Part shown: positions 60,143 through 64,000 of the stretch, piece by piece | How positions within the stretch are numbered: position 1 is the first letter of the stretch | How the letters are laid out: the number at the start of each line of letters is the position of its first letter | Translations under genes and position numbers: made by a program | Source of the DNA: Cyanobium sp. M30B3 | GTDB lineage: Bacteria > Cyanobacteriota > Cyanobacteriia > PCC-6307 > Cyanobiaceae | DNA length: 64,000 nt | Direction: 5' to 3' | NCBI GenBank assembly: GCA_018399015.1 | Contig: CP073761.1 | Location: 2,108,001 to 2,172,000, forward strand | The notes under the pieces: model-generated | Databases searched by the model: none | What the model was told of the DNA's origin: nothing | The model's input: the letters and a program-made list of their open reading frames with translations, nothing else

Positions 60143-60460
60143 GGCGGTAGACGTGCTGCAGTGCAGATCTGTACAGGTTGTACAGAACCCTGCACGGACG
60201 CAGAAGGTCCGGCGACTTCGTCGACAAGGGCGGCAGTTCAGGTTGGGGCTGCAGCCCGTGCGGGACCTGATGGACGTGGGGCCTCGTTGGCAGGTGGAGG
60301 CTGGGTGGGTTGTTCGGGCTGGCGCTCCTGGCGGCTCAGGGGGAAGTCACCCCTGGCGCCTCAGGCCATTGTTCGCTTTTGAGCCATTGGAGACACCAGA
60401 TGTGGTGTGGGGTGGTGTGATGTGGGGTCGTGGCACGTGGGTGGTCGAGCTCGCGACGGC
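60143..60460. other. Spacer between the Rpn-like gene and the second ABC exporter
   Basis: About 320 bases, GC-rich. A short AT-richer element near 60160-60185 (CTGTACAGGTTGTACAG, partly palindromic) sits upstream of the Rpn-like gene and could be a promoter or operator for it. The rest includes chance open frames only. Confidence 0.4.
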
Positions 60461-62237
<1,777 letters not shown>

Positions 62238-62260
<23 letters not shown>

Positions 62261-62984
62261 AGTGATTCTCGCCGCGGCAGGCCTCCACAGGGAAATCGTC
62301 CACCGCCGCCCAGAAGTGCCGGGAGCAGCCCGGCTCGTAGCGGTCGTGCAGCTCGATCACGATCGAGGCCACCTGCTCCAGCCAGCTCAGGTCCCGCCCC
62401 GGCGCGAACAGCTGGGCCTCTGCTCCCTCGATGTCCAGCTTGAGCAGATCCACCGGGCCGTGGCTGGCGATCAGCTCCTGCATGGTGAGGGTGTCACAGG
62501 TGGCTGGGGAGCTGGGGGGTGAGGTGGCTGGGGAGCTGGGGCTGGTAGGCGGGTGGGTGCGCACGGCGCACGCGGCGGCGAGGGAGTGGTCGAGCGCCAG
62601 GCGGGTGGACTCGGGCCAGAGGGCCCGGTTGATCAGCACCGCCCGGGGATGGGCTGCGCAGTTGGCCGCCAGCAGGGCGAAGTTGCCGGGGTCGGGTTCG
62701 ATGGCCACCACCGTGGCAGCCGGGAAGCGCTGCAGGAAATAGCGGGTGGCGCTGCCCACGTTGGCACCGGCATCCACGATCAGCTGCGGGCGCTCCCCTG
62801 GCCGGTGATCGTCCAGCAGGGGAAAGGGAAAGGCGTAGTCGCCGCGGAAGAGAACGTCGGCCACCATCAGCACATCGGTGCCCCAGCTGCGCACCAGCAG
62901 CTGCCCGGCCGGAGTGTTCAGCGGGGCGGTGCGGGCGCCGGCCAGCCTGGCCGTCAGCAGCCGCAGGGCATTGCGGCGGCCCAC
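62238..62984 (-). CDS. FkbM-family SAM-dependent methyltransferase
   Basis: Protein of 248 residues from a GTG at 62984; the open frame runs about 40 residues further (LPFSPRCFRGIRHTATL), so a rarer start could extend it. QLIVDAGANVGSATRYFLQR is the SAM site and VVAIEPDPGNFALLAANCAA the adenine region; DLLKLDIEGAEAQLFA is the family motif. Between them lies a Ser/Pro/Ala-rich insert (SPATSPP repeat) from an internal duplication. Terminates inside the exporter gene. It likely methylates a sugar of the exported chain. Confidence 0.87.
62499..62541 (-). repeat. 19-bp direct repeat within the FkbM gene (24-bp period)
   Basis: GGTGGCTGGGGAGCTGGGG occurs at 62499-62517 and again at 62523-62541 (+ orientation). 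It encodes an 8-residue period in a Ser/Pro/Ala-rich loop. The frame is preserved, so length variation at this site should be tolerated. Confidence 0.85.
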
Positions 62985-63074
62985 CAGGGTGGCGGTGTGG
63001 CGAATGCCCCGAAAGCAGCGCGGACTGAACGGCAGGGGGGCTGGGCGGGTGATGGGCTGGATTCTGATGGAGGT

Positions 63075-63911
63075 TCAGGCCTGAAGGGCGGGGATGTGGG
63101 GGCGCCAGGCGGCGACCGTGGCGGGGTCCCTGAACCAGCCGTGGGATCCAAAGGGCAGACCTGGCTGGGCCGCCAGATCGCGCTCCACATAGCGATCCAG
63201 GGCAAAGCGGCAGGCCGTGGCGTAGTCGGGAACGGTGAACCAGGGCAGCAGCCTGGGCAGCACCGCTCCGAAGATCACGTCCTCATTGAGGCCAAGTCGC
63301 CGCTGCACCAGGTTGTGGCGCTGGCACAGCCGGCAGTCGCCGCTGAGCAGCAGCCGCAGCAGGCGCAGCAGCCGCACCACAGCGCCGCGCAGGTTGTAGC
63401 CCCGGATCACGCTGGGCAGATCGGCCAGCCCCACCAGCCGGGGATTGCGGGCAAAGGCCTGGCGGAAGGCCGCCAGGGCGCGCAGGGAGAAACCACCGGC
63501 CCCCAGGGCCTGGCAGCCCGCCTCGCCGTAGGCCGCACCCTCGGGATAGATCGGCGCGCCGAGATAGGCGTAGGGCTGGCGGCACCAGTGCAGCAGCTCG
63601 TCCCGGAACACGTAGCTGTCGAGCTGGGCGATCAACAGATGGCTGAACTCCCGGTAGTGGTCGTAGAACCAGGGCTGCAGCATCAGGTGGTTGTAGGCGG
63701 ACACATCGGCCAGCCAGTGATCGTCCACCAGATGGAGCTGCACCTGCAGGGCACCGAGATCGAGGCGGGCCGCCAGCCAGTCGCCGAGCAGGGGGGCGAG
63801 GCGGCGCGGAGCCAGGATGGCGATCGGGTGGGGGGCCAGCACCGAGGTGATGGCGGCAAAGCTCGCCCACTCCAGGCCGGACAGCTCCAGCTTGTAGAGG
63901 GGGATCACCAC
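63075..63911 (-). CDS. DUF5672-family protein (possibly continuing past the window edge)
   Basis: From a GTG at 63911 the protein has 278 residues: VIPLYKLELSGLEWASFAAI, YNHLMLQPWFYDHYREFSHL, LIAQLDSYVFRDELLHWCRQ, PYAYLGAPIYPEG, LGAGGFSLRALAAFRQAFAR, LNEDVIFGAVLPRLLPWFTV and FGSHGWFRDPATVAAWRPHI match DUF5672. The reading frame stays open to base 64000, so the true start may be upstream. The block order equals that of 38698. Role unknown; association with glycan genes suggests a glycosyltransferase-like function. Confidence 0.84.
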   Translation of the reverse strand: MVIPLYKLELSGLEWASFAAITSVLAPHPIAILAPRRLAPLLGDWLAARLDLGALQVQLHLVDDHWLADVSAYNHLMLQPWFYDHYREFSHLLIAQLDSYVFRDELLHWCRQPYAYLGAPIYPEGAAYGEAGCQALGAGGFSLRALAAFRQAFARNPRLVGLADLPSVIRGYNLRGAVVRLLRLLRLLLSGDCRLCQRHNLVQRRLGLNEDVIFGAVLPRLLPWFTVPDYATACRFALDRYVERDLAAQPGLPFGSHGWFRDPATVAAWRPHIPALQA

Positions 63912-64000
63912 GACGGGGCGGATCTCGCTCTGCGGTGGGGGGGGGATCTCCTGGGTGGCACTGCGCGGCGAGCCGGAGGTGGGGGCGAGCGGACGGGGCA

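Overview
The window looks like a surface-polysaccharide (capsule / O-antigen / exopolysaccharide) locus from a high-GC unicellular cyanobacterium of the Synechococcus/Cyanobium type. This is inferred from a cyanobacterial-style HpsJ-like membrane protein beside a Wzc-type co-polymerase, several HIP1 octamers (GCGATCGC), an Rpn/DUF4351-type protein and the general gene set. There is no 16S rRNA or core marker, so the genus is not proven. No tRNA, rRNA or CRISPR array was recognised.

Layout. 0-3.3 kb: tail of an unknown gene, a large Wzc-like tyrosine-kinase co-polymerase on the + strand, and a convergent HpsJ-like gene. Nearly everything after that is on the - strand. 3.3-8.7 kb: assembly core (YdcF-like protein, WbpM/CapD-type 4,6-dehydratase, WbpL/WecA-type initiating transferase, short SDR, GT2). 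8.8-11 kb: defence/stability islet (VapBC, HEPN-MNT pair, HTH remnant) with a WcaF-like acetyltransferase. 11-36.8 kb: a long, mostly translationally coupled train of about fifteen GT4 enzymes plus a Wzy-like polymerase, FkbM and SAM methyltransferases, GT2, GT61, two acetyltransferases and a pyruvyl transferase. 36.8-52.5 kb: AT-rich mosaic with sulfotransferases, DUF5672 proteins, a KpsS-like protein, a second pyruvyl transferase, a nitroreductase, a CMP-sugar synthetase fused to an RraA-like domain and a MycF-like methyltransferase, with wrecked IS5, IS481 and IS1182 elements and broken glycosyltransferases. 52.5-64 kb: GC-rich again, with a broken kdsC, kdsA, kdsD, two ABC exporters (MsbA- and PglK-like), two sugar-nucleotide epimerases, an Rpn-like protein, another FkbM methyltransferase and a DUF5672 protein running to the window edge.

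How the genes fit together (inference). WbpM- and WbpL-like enzymes would make and load the first sugar on undecaprenyl phosphate. The GT4/GT2/GT61 enzymes would extend it, and acetyl-, methyl-, pyruvyl- and sulfotransferases would decorate it to give an acidic polymer. Wzy and Wzc would polymerise and control length. No canonical Wzx is visible, so an ABC exporter of the PglK/MsbA type may flip the lipid-linked unit. The kdsA/kdsD genes and the cytidylyltransferase point to a Kdo-like 2-keto-3-deoxy sugar, but kdsC is truncated here.

The most unusual items are the cytidylyltransferase-RraA fusion (49889-51205), the roughly 10-kb AT-rich segment whose two edges each cut a gene (about 42.48 and 52.55 kb), and two 27-nt stop-bounded in-frame inserts with related sequence inside the IS481 remnant (48646-48672 and 49021-49047).
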